From Populus alba (lineage: Eukaryota; Streptophyta; Magnoliopsida; Malpighiales; Salicaceae): a stretch of DNA of 64,000 nucleotides. This document shows, one piece after another, positions 52,272-63,740 of the stretch. The notes under the pieces are model-generated. The model had not been told where the DNA came from, did not search any database, and saw only the letters and a program-made list of their open reading frames with translations. Position numbers and translations under genes: made by a program. Position 1 is the stretch's first letter. Every line of letters starts with the position of its first letter. The DNA is taken from NCBI RefSeq assembly GCF_005239225.2, contig NC_133301.1, forward strand, positions 4,675,157-4,739,156, written 5' to 3'.

Positions 52272-52411
52272 TTTTTTATTTTTTTTTATCTCTAAAATAT
52301 CTTTTTAAAAAACTTTTAATTCCAAACTTGTGAAACTAAGTATTTTTTATTTTTTATCTCTAAAATACCTTTTTAAAAAAACTTTTAATTCCAAACTTGT
52401 GAAACTAAGAC
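52272..52411. repeat. About 70-bp tandem duplication
   Basis: TTTTTTATCTCTAAAATATC ... AACTTGTGAAACTAAG (about 52283-52342) is repeated almost exactly at about 52353-52411. Confidence 0.85.
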
Positions 52412-54479
52412 ATATAATGATAAAAATATTATTATAATAGTTTTTACAACCCAATTTAAGTGTTAGGCTCAAGACATGGCCCAAGTTACTGGTCAAGAAT
52501 GTCAACCTCATGTTTTTTTTTTTTTAAGGATTAAAACAACTTTGTTTTGACCAAAAATATGTTAAAAAAAAAAACCTAACAAGTTTTTGACTCAGGTGTT
52601 AATCGGGTCATGAGTCGACCTGAATTTTTACCAGGTAAAACCAAGTTAATCCTTACTTGATTGAAAGAAAAAAAAAAAAAACTTGGATTGGTCAAGGCCC
52701 TGGATTGTCTAAGTTCTATGGCAACTTGTCATGTCTATCCGAGTTTTATAACTAGAGTTATTATAGAATTATTAATTTTAACATTCAATACAAATTCAAA
52801 TAGAAAAAAAAATCTAATTTTTTTTTTAAAAATATATAAGTTTGATAATAATATATATTACTAATAAAATAAACTTTTTATATTTTATTTTGTATTATCC
52901 TTTATCAACCAAACAAAATACAGAAACATGCACTCTATCTTATACATCATTACTAAACATTATTTTATCTCCATCTTCGTTTTATATTCTATCTTGTATT
53001 CTTTATTTTCATTTTTGTATCCCTTCTATACGAGAATAATAATCAAAAACTATCTTGCTTTCCCCATTAACAAGACTGTCCGGGGGCTGCCCTAGGCTCG
53101 CTTTAAGGGAGACATGCTGCCATGGCCTCCCCAAAATTTTTGAAAAGTGAGATTTCATCCTTATATTGCAGGCTCCTTTACTTTCATCCTTGTAATTATA
53201 GTTCTTTCAATTAGGCTCCTCTAAAAAGCTTGAGATTCTTATTTAAACCACAGGCACATACACGCGCACGCGCGCATATATATATATATATATATAGGTT
53301 AAAGAAAATCAAAGTTTAATCCAAATCATTTTAAAGGGTATTTGGTACAGGAATGTTTGAGATTCTTTGAAGAAAGTCATTTGAGATTTCAAAGCCAAAA
53401 CATCCCAAATCTCAGGGGATCTCATAGTCCTAAGATTTTAGATTGCTTGCAAACCTACATATAAATTCAATTCTCCTATATATAATAAAATGAGGGGAAT
53501 TTGATTTTATATTTTTATAAGTTAAATACACTTTTAAAATGCACTTTTTATATATATGTATGTATGTATATATGTATGTATTAACTCTTTTTTTTTTTTT
53601 TTTTTTGCTGTCTCTCGTACTTGCCTATCTACATTACATCTTAGATGTAAAGAGGAAATATCTTAATTTGTTTTTATATTATGAAAGTAAATTTGAAATT
53701 TTCCTTGTATATCTAATTATACTAATTTAATTTTTTTTTTTTCTGTACAAAATAATAGAAAAAGTAACATGATATATATTTGACACAAAAAACGCTCCCG
53801 CTAAGAAGCTTATATATGTTACTAATGCTTTGAGTTTATTGGAGACCGTGCACGGCCACAGTTCCACTTCGTCTTCCAAGCTCCAACAGGAAAGAATTTT
53901 ACAGTGTTACTGTGCTACAGCTCAATTTCAGAAGCGCAATCCATTTGGAAAGCTGGTTCATGCAGTGACTGTCACCAGCAGACCAAACAGTTTTAACGTC
54001 ACCACAACTGAAACCCCTTTCACCCATTTTAACCGATAATCAGTACTAATCTATCCCAGATTATAATCCAAAATTTTGCAGCCATCACACATTAGTCATA
54101 CTTGACGAATTGCACTATCATGTAATTCAATTCTATCAGTTACATCTGGGAAAAAAAAAAAACTGTGACAGAAAAATAAGTTACAAAATTAACAAAATGC
54201 AACGAGCTGCAAAAGTTCGGCTCATGTAGGTTCCCTGATCGCTACCAAAACGTAATTCTGCTGTCAACCTGTTAACACCTTAATGATACACTTCTGCTCC
54301 CTTTCTTTACCTTTTCCCTAACTTCACATTTTTTCTCTTTTTTTATTTTTTCAGGCTTTCAACTACTTTCTCTTCAATATCTTCCATATACAGATACAAG
54401 AATGATTTGATGACTATGGCTTGGGTTTTGCATTGTGTCAAAAAACTCCTATACCTCATCATGCTGCTGTGACGCTGGT
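52412..54479. other. Intergenic DNA and probable 3' UTR of the CID7-like gene
   Basis: AT-rich sequence with a CACGCG/(AT)n microsatellite and a TATG repeat. A small unique segment (53800-54060) has an open frame of 69 codons without recognisable features. The bases nearest 54479 are expected to be the 3' untranslated region of the minus-strand gene. Confidence 0.5.
53262..53297. repeat. (CG/CA) then (AT)n microsatellite
   Basis: ACACGCGCACGCGCGC runs into about ten AT units; alternating purine-pyrimidine throughout. Confidence 0.85.
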
Positions 54480-57400
54480 TCAGTACATCACTACTCGAAG
54501 CAGCCCTGGCTGTGGTTCAGTGTAGTCAAGGCCCTCTTCTTCGAGCAGGTACCGCTGTACAGCAACTGGAAGTCTTGCGGGAGTGCGAGCACCCCTAGTG
54601 TGATGGCCTGTTCCAACACATATATAAACCTGCAAACGCTGATCTGCTGCCCGTGCTGTGCTCCTCAGAATACTCAACTCGTGCTTTAGCACATGAATGG
54701 CTTCAGTTACATGCAGCCCATGAAGGTCTATCATTCGTTCATGCCCTCTCCCAGTTCCCTGCATCTCTAGACTAGCTGGATTCCTGGAAAAAAGTTCAGG
54801 CAGAGAGTCAGAGAGAACAAAAACCAACTATTAGCTTACCAAAAAAAAAAACCTCCAAGGTCTCAGAATTAGGGAACACAAAAACGAGAATTTCTAGTCA
54901 TGGCTCTTCACAGCAGACATTGCTGATGCTGCTTGAAAAAACAGGTCCCCACAACCAAGAATGCAATCAAGGAAGAAATGGAAAATGGAGGGCAAAATGA
55001 TTTTAGAAAATGAAATGATCTAAACAGACAAGCACAACATCATTTACTTGGAGGAATTAAAAAAAAGAGGAGGAGAAAAGCATTTGTTGGACATGAGGCA
55101 TCAGCATGTCACAGCTAATGCTAAAGCAGATGATCAGAAGAGGGAAAGGGGGAAGAAAGGAAAAACCTATCCTCCATTGATCCCAACACATCAACTTGTC
55201 ATGGCGGAAACACACAGCAACAAGAATTGACAAACCTCTGGCGATAAATGGATTCTTGAGCTTTTCCATGAGCTTCCTTCATATGCATATTGTGCAGTTG
55301 TCCTTTGGCACTCAATTCCTTCGCCAGAGCCTTATTTCCAATGAGGTAAGCTTGGCGTGCCTGTTGTAAGATGAAAACCATTACAGCTTTATGATTTGAT
55401 TTTTTTTTTTAATATTATGCTGGCATATGACAAAAAAATCAAATAATGAATAAAGATTGGAGCATTGCACATTCTTGGTCTCTGTGGTCAGCATGCATCA
55501 AATTTGCTGCATAATAATCTAGTAAAATATCCACTGCAGCAGTACATTAGCAAAATATTTAGAAGCAAATCTATCAGCAACACGTGCTTACCCAGCATGT
55601 TTTAGGCTGATAGCATGCATGCTTGCCCGTGCAACTTGATTTGTTCTCGATCCTAGGCATGCATGTACAACTGTAGCTTGTTCTAGATTCTGTTATTTAA
55701 TTTTCACCTTAGGATCAACCAATAGCTTACTGTTCAACTTGGAATTCAGTTGAGTTTAATTTCAATCCCACTTGAGACTTAAGAGGAGGACATGGTGGGT
55801 TTGGAGGTCATCTAGGTGGCTTGAATAAATTATAATCCTGATTTCTGCACTATAAAGGGCAATCACCAGTCCATATACCTCCTTATGAGTTATGATGACC
55901 CATACATCTTTCTCAAGCCAATTTTGATCATGGTTTGATCATGAAACACCTTGATGGTCAGAACAAGAAAAGTTTAAACAGTGTAATAGCAAACAAATCT
56001 TGAGGATATACCTGTTCAAGGTATACATTCCTTAAACGTGCATGATCACGAGCTTCTTCCCGCATCTCAGAATACATGCTTGCTGCCATCTCAACAATGT
56101 TAATGGAAATATACACAGGAAGGGCATTCCCTCATTAAAAAGGTTCATAAACTAAGTAATTGTGTTGACCAAGGAATATTACCCACTGCTTCTCCAGTTT
56201 CAAGCCAGACAGGAGCTGCTTGACCTGACCCACGACTTTGCGACCTATCTGCATAAATGCCTCTCCCATGACCACCACTATAAGCACTAGCCAAAACATG
56301 GGAACTTCTGCTTGAGCCAACAGTTGAATCAGCAGAACCATTTCTGTCATGGTTCCACAAACTAGAATCTTGAGAAGCCAATTTCCTGACAGCTGATGCA
56401 AAATCCCCAGCACCTCTAGATGAAAAGGAAGCACCAGACTTGAATACAAGCATGTTGTCTTTGTTAGAAGATCGATAAGGAATGCCAGCTTGCTGAAGAT
56501 CATCTCCAGCATATTTTGAAGGACCATTCTGATTATCTGGCACGGTAAGTGCTGGAAAGTCCAGTGCACTGAGATTGGGAGCAGGAGCTGACAAAGTCTT
56601 CGAGTTCGTAGTCTGATTGAAACCACCATCAACTTGGAGCTACAAATAGAAGACAACATGTAACATAACAGCTAAATATACAAAGCAAGGCAAAGGTGCA
56701 TACACCAAAAAATGCAACTCTGATCTGCAGAATCATTCACAAATGGGATGAGGGGTTTTAGCTACTTCATGGAATATAAGAAAATATGTTATCCTTGAGG
56801 TCAAGGACTGGAGCTCCTACCAAACCACATTTACACAACTATTGCAATGGATATTGCACATTAACAAAAGAAACCTCAGATCATCAATAGGAGGAAAAGA
56901 CCAAAACAAATGGACTAACCCCCTGTTACCAGGCAGAGTGTCTTAACAATTTGAGGTTACACATAAGCTATAGTCCCATTGGGTCACCAAAAACTCTCAG
57001 GGGAGCAAACTCTTCCCTGCCAAAACAAGGCATAAGAGGCATTGGTCACCAAAGTTAGCATCCAACCAAATAGCAGAGGCACTGCATCTCCACAAAATTC
57101 TTGGATGGGCAGCAAAAGGACTGTTTCCACTGTATTTATTCCAATAAATAAAAGTTGTGGGAAATATGGACAGTTTGGATTGAAAATTTCAAGAGAATTA
57201 ATGGAAATACAGAAACGAAATAAAAATATATCTTGCAGTTAAGCAAAGCACGTGCAGGCACATCCTTTTGACAATGCATTAAGATAATACATCTTTGTAA
57301 AAGCATTGGCAAAATGTGATCCGGCCAAATTAAATGTGATTGGAGACGAGAAAAAAGGAGTTCACCTCTAACTGAGTGAGCATCTCAATAGTGAGACTTA

Positions 57401-58163
57401 AGTCACAGGCATTTGCAAAATAAACTTCCGCCAGGCTTTCAGCAGCAAACCCAGGGAATTGTGAAGCCAAAAACTCCAAAGGGTTTATTTCAGTATCATC
57501 CACTATTGCATGCTCACCTAATATTTCACTTCTGAACCCATGGCTAGAATTTCCATTGTATGGATGTACCTCCCTACCATTGCTAAGAAGTTGATCACTA
57601 TTAGCAATTTGCTTTTCCCAGGGCTTAGTTGGCAAGTTCAAAAAACTTGCTGAAGTAGGATCTTCCCCATATGAAGCAACAGCATATCTCATATTTTCAC
57701 TGAAGTTGCTACCATTGATATGATGTGGTGACGGTTCCTGCTGCTCAGTCAAGACATATCCACTTCTGGAGGAGGCATGGAATCTCGGCACTTCACTGCT
57801 GTCATGTAAAGACAGGCCTGCTAAAGAGAGCCCTCCAAGTCCCTGAGACTCATCTTCACTCATGACCTTAAAATCAGGGGTGATATCATCTGGGAGCTGG
57901 TGGCGCCAGAATTGATGGGCCTCGTCATCAGAAGCATTAGAAATAGATGATTCTGATCGATCAAGAACTGATTTCCCTACAGTTCCAGAAGTAGCGAGTT
58001 TTGTTGCAGCATCTGTCGTGTTTGAGGTACTTCCAGATGGAGAAGTGGATAATCTGAGGGAAAAGGGAACAAACTCTGCAGCATTTGGGTTCAAGGTTGT
58101 TGCCTTGTTTGGAAGACTAAGCTTTGTATCGTTGGTTAAAGAACCTTTCTTGGATAAGTTCAT
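54480..58163 (-). CDS. CID7: CID7-like PABP-interacting protein (PAM2, CUE, DUF1771, Smr)
   Basis: Five coding exons: 58163-57366, 56639-56183, 56082-56012, 55360-55236, 54783-54480. All introns are GT-AG and phases close to 584 residues with a TGA stop. Domains: PAM2 motif TTLNPNAAEFVPFSLR (about residues 23-38), which binds the MLLE domain of poly(A)-binding protein; a CUE-like ubiquitin-binding region with NPLEFLASQFPGF (about 227-266); DUF1771 with MYSEMREEARDHARLRNVY (about 421-485); and a C-terminal Smr domain with MIDLHGLHVTEA (from about 501) and ICVGTGHH. This order is that of Arabidopsis CID7 / PABP-interacting protein 7. Smr domains are often nucleases or RNA-binding; the plant role in mRNA handling is inferred. 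The start was chosen because MNLSKKGS aligns with family starts and follows a leader splice acceptor (58170). Confidence 0.92.
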
Positions 58164-58170
58164 TTCTTTA

Positions 58171-58974
58171 CTAAAATGGAAAGAAAGAAAAAAGAAAAGG
58201 AAGTCTACATGCATAAAAAGAGACTGATACAAAGAATAACCCTCCTGAGTTGCAGTAGGCTTTATCCAAAACCTGTAAAACATTTTCATTTAATTATACT
58301 TATCAGTCAAACATACAAAAAGAAGTACAAATCCCATGACACACCCACATGCATACAATCCAGTCCTGGCCACAGCTGACCTCAACAACCCCTGCCTGAA
58401 AAGGATACCAAGATCTCCAACAGGCATATCTCAATTGAAAATTATCCTAAATGAAGCAACTTTAGCATACCCATTTTCAGTATTCAGCTTTTACAATTAC
58501 ACTAAATATATAGTGTAAATAGAGCAGATATTTCACTACAATATTCAAATCATTTTCTCCCCAGTTGAAGCTCAATTGAATGCTCTGAAACATCAACGAA
58601 TCAGCACAAAATGCATACCGTGTGAATAAAAAACAAATATTTTCAGTAAAACAGCGAGTCAATTGTACAAAATAGGACCCAGTAGTACAAAACAACTCTT
58701 CAAAACCCATAATTGATTAAATAGTAGGTTACAGCTCATAAAACACAAACAATTTACCTCAATTTAAACCCAAAAACATACAAAGAATAATTAAATCAAA
58801 ACCCCATAAAGTTATTTTCACAAAAAACGAATAACAGCAACAGTTACAAATCAATCACCAAAACCTACACAGTCAATCCTTAAAGATCTCGAACACTAAA
58901 TAACTAAAACCTAAAGAAGAAGAAAGATCTATTGTAAGAGTCAAAGACAAAGAGAAGCATACAAATATATATAC
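58171..58974 (-). other. Predicted intron in the 5' leader of the CID7-like gene
   Basis: On the minus strand a donor GCAAAG/GTATAT lies at 58975/58974 and an acceptor TTTTAG/TAAAG at 58171/58170, seven bases before the ATG. If used alone, this is one 804-bp leader intron. Another leader exon inside it cannot be excluded. Confidence 0.6.
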
Positions 58975-59002
58975 CTTTGCGAATCAAATCAAATGGATCC
59001 AT
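58975..59002 (-). other. Start of a predicted upstream ORF in the CID7-like leader
   Basis: An ATG at 59002 reads MDPFDLIRK up to the donor. If spliced to 58170, the frame continues V-K-K and stops at TGA. That stop overlaps the main start codon as ATGA. The upstream peptide would be 12 residues. This depends on the predicted leader intron and on transcription starting upstream of 59002. Confidence 0.5.
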
Positions 59003-59207
59003 TAGAAAAACAGAAGATAAGATCCGATGATGATAAGAGAATTAATTATAGCTATTTCAGAAATTTTGGTGGTTTTTCTTTTTATTTTTTCGCCCTTTCT
59101 TTCTCTCCTGTTATCGTGTCTATCTATTCTACAAAGAATTTATCTTCCGGCTCCCCTTCTCCCTCTATTCTTTTTATTCTCTATCTCAGTTGTTATTTTT
59201 ATTTTTA

Positions 59208-59243
<36 letters not shown>

Positions 59244-59258
59244 ATAGAATAAAGATAG

Positions 59259-59307
<49 letters not shown>

Positions 59308-59480
59308 GTAGCAAAGACAGCAAAGAACCACAACCACGTAAATAATTATAAAAAACCCTTCGCCACTCGATTTGACCTTCCTATCTCTATCTCTCTCTCT
59401 CTCTATCCATTCTTCTCTTGCTGAGTTATTGAGTACTGACCCTTTGATTTATTTATTATTTCTAATAAATTAATTATTAG
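59003..59480 (-). promoter_or_regulatory. Presumed promoter/leader of the CID7-like gene, microsatellite-rich
   Basis: Contains an (ATT)n tract (about 59210-59238), an (AT)n tract (about 59261-59297) and a (CT)n tract (about 59386-59405, GA on the coding strand). The position upstream of the leader exon suggests promoter and transcription start, but no start site can be assigned. The AT tract could act as or mask a TATA region. Confidence 0.4.
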
Positions 59481-59759
59481 TTTGGGATTGGGATTGGGAT
59501 TGGGAAAAGTTTAGCACTAGCCCTTTTTTTGGACAAGTTATTGTTACTCCTAATTTTCTCAATTCGCCCGCAAATAAATTATTTACGTGGTTTAAATGTT
59601 TGTTAATAATTGATACTCGAAGATTCAGAATTTCAGGTGTTATTTGATTTAATGTAGCCTTTTTTTTTTCAAACTATGCTACCTAGTATTTTGTAATTTA
59701 AAAGTGGTATATTTTTTTTTTTATCTTTCTTTATTTAGTGAATGTAGTAATAAATATGT
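59481..59759. other. Intergenic DNA, nothing recognised
   Basis: AT-rich. A GGGATT triple repeat (about 59483-59502) is the only visible structure. Confidence 0.5.
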
Positions 59760-62700
59760 TGTTACTCAATTTTGGACCCCAAGGGCTAGAGACGATGTAT
59801 ACCCGTTTTGAACCGAGTGTAGCTCATGTTTGTTGGAAAAATTGATAAAAAAAGAAAAAGAAATATTTTTTTTCAAAACCCTGTTTGAGCTGTTTTCTGC
59901 TCTCTTTATCCTTCCTCTTTGCTATCAAAATCATCAGGTTTCTTAGATTGACTAGAATGCTAAATTCATTCATTCGTTATCTTGTTTTTGAGGTTGAATA
60001 AATCCTTCAGAATTTGCACTAAAAAATGGTTCTGCTGTTGTCGCAATTTTTTATTCCAACTTATGCTCTGATTTTGACTCAGTTTCATACGATATCTAAC
60101 CATCCTAGGTATATTCTGTCACTCATTACATGTTCTCAGCATTATCAGATCAAACACCTTTTTGACCAACTAGATTACTGTCAGTTTCTGTTATGTAAAA
60201 AGATTTTATCTCACTTTGACTCCTTCATCAAAGTTGTAGTCCTAGACGCGTAGATGAATTTGAGCTTTTGAATCACTTGATTCCTATATCAGAGGCTCAA
60301 GATGTTCCCGTTTGAATATCTAGCGTGAAGGTAGAGAATTCTGCCACGAGAAGGATATTGACCCGAGTCTGCACTAAAAAAACTCTATTTTTGGCCTAAT
60401 TTTTGTTCTTAGTTCATACTCTCAGTCATATCAGGATTCTCGGCATTCATCAGTTTTTGAGTTAGATCCGGAGATCCCTTTTGACCAACCAAATTACTGC
60501 TAGATTCTGTTCTATAAAAGGATTTTATCTCACTCCGACTCCTTCATCAAAGTTGTAGTCCTATACACGTAGATGAATTTGGGCTTTTGAATCACTTGAT
60601 TTCGATATTAGAAGTTCAAGATATTTCCATTTGAATATCCAACGTGAAGGCAGAAATTCTGCCACGGGAAGGATATAGCCTAAGTTTGCGAGACTGATTC
60701 GAAGGATTTTTTTTGGACCAAGGACTGAATCGAAAAGTGCTAAAATGAGTATTTTAATTAAAGAAGGATATTGGAAGCTAGAGAGGGAGCTAGATCATCA
60801 TAAATGACGGGATTTCTACCACACCGAATGAGGAAAATCACGTTTTTGTGCAGCTATAATTCATAGGAGACAGCAGCCTTTGACAGCTGCAAAATGCCAT
60901 AAAGAGAATAACCTCACCATCATTTAATGGTTGGGATTTTATCCCTAACATAGATGGTTGGGATGATGTGTTAATGTTGGAAAGAAATCACTAGAATCAG
61001 CACATAATCAATAAGAATATTGTAGTTTCCTCATTTGTATTATTTGGCTGCAAATCAGCTAGGATTTGCATCCTAGATTAATGCATTGAATCTTTCCTAA
61101 TAAGAGTTGTGTATAGACTATATATACTATGCCTCTGCTGACCTAAAAAAGGAAGGAAGACGGCAACAAAAAAAGAGCACAAAAAAAAAGAGAAAACGAA
61201 GAGAAAAGAGCAGGAAAAACAGCCAAAGACAAAAGAGAAAAATGCAAGAGAGGCAGGGAGTAAAAACGTAGAGAACAGAAGAAGTTTATGTTCGTTACTG
61301 TGAAAAGAAAAGGAGAGCAAAAGGAGAGCAGAAAAAAGAGAGGAAAAAAAGAAAACAAGGGAGAAAAGACGGAAAAAAAGAGAAGGGAAGCTAGGCAGAA
61401 ACAGAAATGAGAGGAACGAAAAGAAAAAAGAAAGCAGAACACTACTGTTAAAAGTAAAAAAATAAAACAGAGGCAGGGGCGTGAACTCAACCAGCATAGC
61501 ACGTTTTCATCGCTGTCTCCCTTGTCATCTTGAGAGAAAGCATCAGCAAAAGGAGAGAAAACGAACAGAGAAGGAAAGCAACCATTGGCTGAGCACAGAA
61601 GCTTCAACACCAGTTGTCTTCGTTTGTCTCAGCGCTAGCTTTTAAGAAAAGGAAAGAAGAACAGAGAAGAAGGGAAAGAGAAGAGAATAAAACAAGGAGA
61701 AGAAAGGAGAAAAGAGGCAAGCAACAAAGGAGAACGCCAGACGAACGCAGACAACGGAGGGCTAAAAAAAAAAGGCATCGCCAGCAGACTAGGTAAGTTC
61801 TTTTATTCCCAGCTTTTGCATGCATTCTTGCATTTGTTACTATTCAAGTGAAATTTAATTCACTTGAACAGTAATCGGGTAAGGCATGTGTTTTTTTTTT
61901 TTTGTATTGTAAACATAGAAATCTAGTATTTCGAATACCTGATTTTCGACGAAATGTGATAAATATAAATATATATCAAAAAATATTTTCTTATGTGTTG
62001 CATACGACCAATACCCTAACATGTTTTAAATGTTTTTTTTATATATAAAAAAATATTGGAAGTTTTAAAAAGGTGTTTTCGCATGGATTTCGTAAACACA
62101 ACAAAAAAAATTATTTTCTTGCATTTTTTGATTTTACAACATGTTTGTAAAACTCCAAAGGGTATTGGCCAATATTCCAAAAAATATAAAAATCCTATTT
62201 TGAGGGAAATTCATCTATTATTCACTGCTAATGTTTAGATAAAGAAATCCTTAAAGGACGAATATCCAAAATATTATTGGGAGTAATAAATCCGCACACA
62301 TCCTTGAAAAAAAACCTTGATTATAATCGAGGACATTTCAATTTATTTGTTTTTGCTCCACGATTTACGAGCCGTGAGAGTATAAAATACTAAAAAATAT
62401 AGGTTTTTTTTAGCGCCCTAAATTTCTAAATTTTTTGTCCCTCCTCCTTACGATTTACGAGTCGCAAACTCTTGAAATACTAAAGGAAAAATGAGCTTTC
62501 GAAGCACATGGAATCTCCTTGGATTTCTATCCTATTAAATTTTATTTGAATCAAACCTAGGAAAACTGATGGGATTAGAAAACACTAACACCATAGCAAT
62601 TATAGAGCAAACCAAACACCAAGCAGCTTACCTTAGGTAAGGCGTACTAAGGGTGCTAATATCTTCCCTTTACGCAACCAGTCCCTTGCCTTAGAATCTC

Positions 62701-62835
62701 TGAAAGACCAGTTAGGGTTCCTAGTGACCAAAATACTAGGTGGCGACTCCTTTTTAAAAAAAAAAAAAAACAAAACCTGAAATTCAATCGATTGGTCGCC
62801 ACGACGCCACGCTCTGCCACGAGGGTGCGACAAAA
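59760..62835 (+). mobile_element. Probable decayed LTR-retroelement segment
   Basis: Supporting signs on the plus strand: a TATA-like stretch with downstream GC-richer sequence (ACTATATATACTATGCC at about 61118-61134), a long purine-rich stretch (61140-61790), and a region at 62625-62755 that I recall from plant gypsy (Tat/Ogre-type) leaders. That region reads GGTAAGGCGTACTAAGGGTG, then AGTTAGGGTTCCTAGTGACC, then TAGGTGGCGACTCC; TGGCGACTCC might be a tRNA-Arg primer site. An ACGAGGGTGCGACA block (about 62819-62832) follows. No gag or pol is visible and no LTR borders were fixed, so the limits are approximate. Confidence 0.5.
60020..60690 (+). repeat. Tandem duplication of about 330-350 bp
   Basis: A unit ending TTTATCTCACTTTGACTCCT, then AGTTGTAGTCCTAGACGCGTAGATGAATTT and GAATTCTGCCACGAGAAGG (about 60020-60375), recurs at about 60370-60690. 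The second copy has TTTATCTCACTCCGACTCCT and AATTCTGCCACGGGAAGG. The copies differ at many scattered positions. Confidence 0.85.
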
Positions 62836-63249
62836 TAAATAGCTCAAATTATATCACATATCAGGTTAAATTTTTTTAAATATAAAAAGATGTCCAAGCG
62901 ATGATAATCTAGGTTAATTTGACTAACTTGCGACTCATTATATAAGATTGGAATAACTCTGTAGAAAAAAAAATTGCATTGAAAAAGTATTTTTTTAGAG
63001 TTTTGGTATTTTTTTTGGAATTTCTTTAAATAAAAAAGAAGTAAACATTGAGTTATGATATTGCCTCCCACTTTACAATACTTACATTATAAAGTCTTAT
63101 AAAAGACTTTATAAAGTAAGTTTGTAAAGAAAAGAAAATTGTGTGAAAATCTTCCTCAATTGGGAGAGAAATCCATTAAAGAGTTTTGATATTAACAAAT
63201 CAAATGATGGTTATCTTTGTAGATGTTTCAAAACTCAATTATTTTGAAA
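62836..63249. other. AT-rich DNA, no gene seen
   Basis: A small palindromic patch (ATAAAGTCTTATAAAAGACTTTAT, about 63090-63114) is the only structure seen; no coding content. Confidence 0.5.
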
Positions 63250-63740
63250 AATCAAGGGTTTTATGTCTTTAAGAAAATGGTATTGTTATTCGGGCGACCT
63301 ACCCATTATGTGAAAAAAAAAAAAACTAGGACTTTTCATGAATGGTTAGTGATCGTGTGACCTCTTTATGGTTTATGATCAGGTAATCTGACTGTGATTT
63401 GAAAAATACCAAGGATTTCTCACAAATAGTTTGTATTCAGGTGACCTTCTAGTTGTTTGTGATTAGGTAACCTAGCCATTGTGTGAAAAATATCTAGAAT
63501 TTTTCACTAATAATCTATGTTCAGGTGACTTGCTCTTGGTGAGAAAAATACCTAGGATTTTTCATGAATAACATATGTTCAGGTCACCTACATGCGATGT
63601 GAAAAATATCTATAATTTTTCATGAATGATCTGTGTTCAAGTGATATGCCTATAGTTTATGATCGAATAACCTACCCGTGGTCTATGATAAGGTGACCTG
63701 CCTTTGGCTTATGATCGAGTAACCGTCCCATAGATTGAAA
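63250..63740. repeat. Degenerate satellite of 58-60-bp units, related to 1-780
   Basis: Units read GTGAAAAATACCTAGGATTT, then TTCATGAATGATCTATGTTC, then AGGTGACCTACC. Starts are near 63312, 63399, 63481, 63539 and 63600, then shorter TTATGATCGAGTAACC units follow. The order AAAT / GATTT / GAA.GATCT / TGACCTACC matches the left-end array in the same orientation. Confidence 0.7.

Noticed and set aside
53830..54039. Plus-strand open frame of 69 codons
   Set aside because: Short, no domain, and probably in or near the 3' region of the minus-strand CID7-like gene.
56083..56182. First choice of acceptor at GAG/GG (56130) for CID7-like exon 3
   Set aside because: It keeps the frame but adds 16 residues not expected in the family; the acceptor at 56082 gives the family-like GEAVASMYSEM. 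Kept as a possible alternative site.
61078..61610. Two minus-strand open frames of 139 and 155 codons rich in Phe, Leu and Ser
   Set aside because: They are the complement of a long purine-rich tract; low complexity and no domain, so chance open frames.
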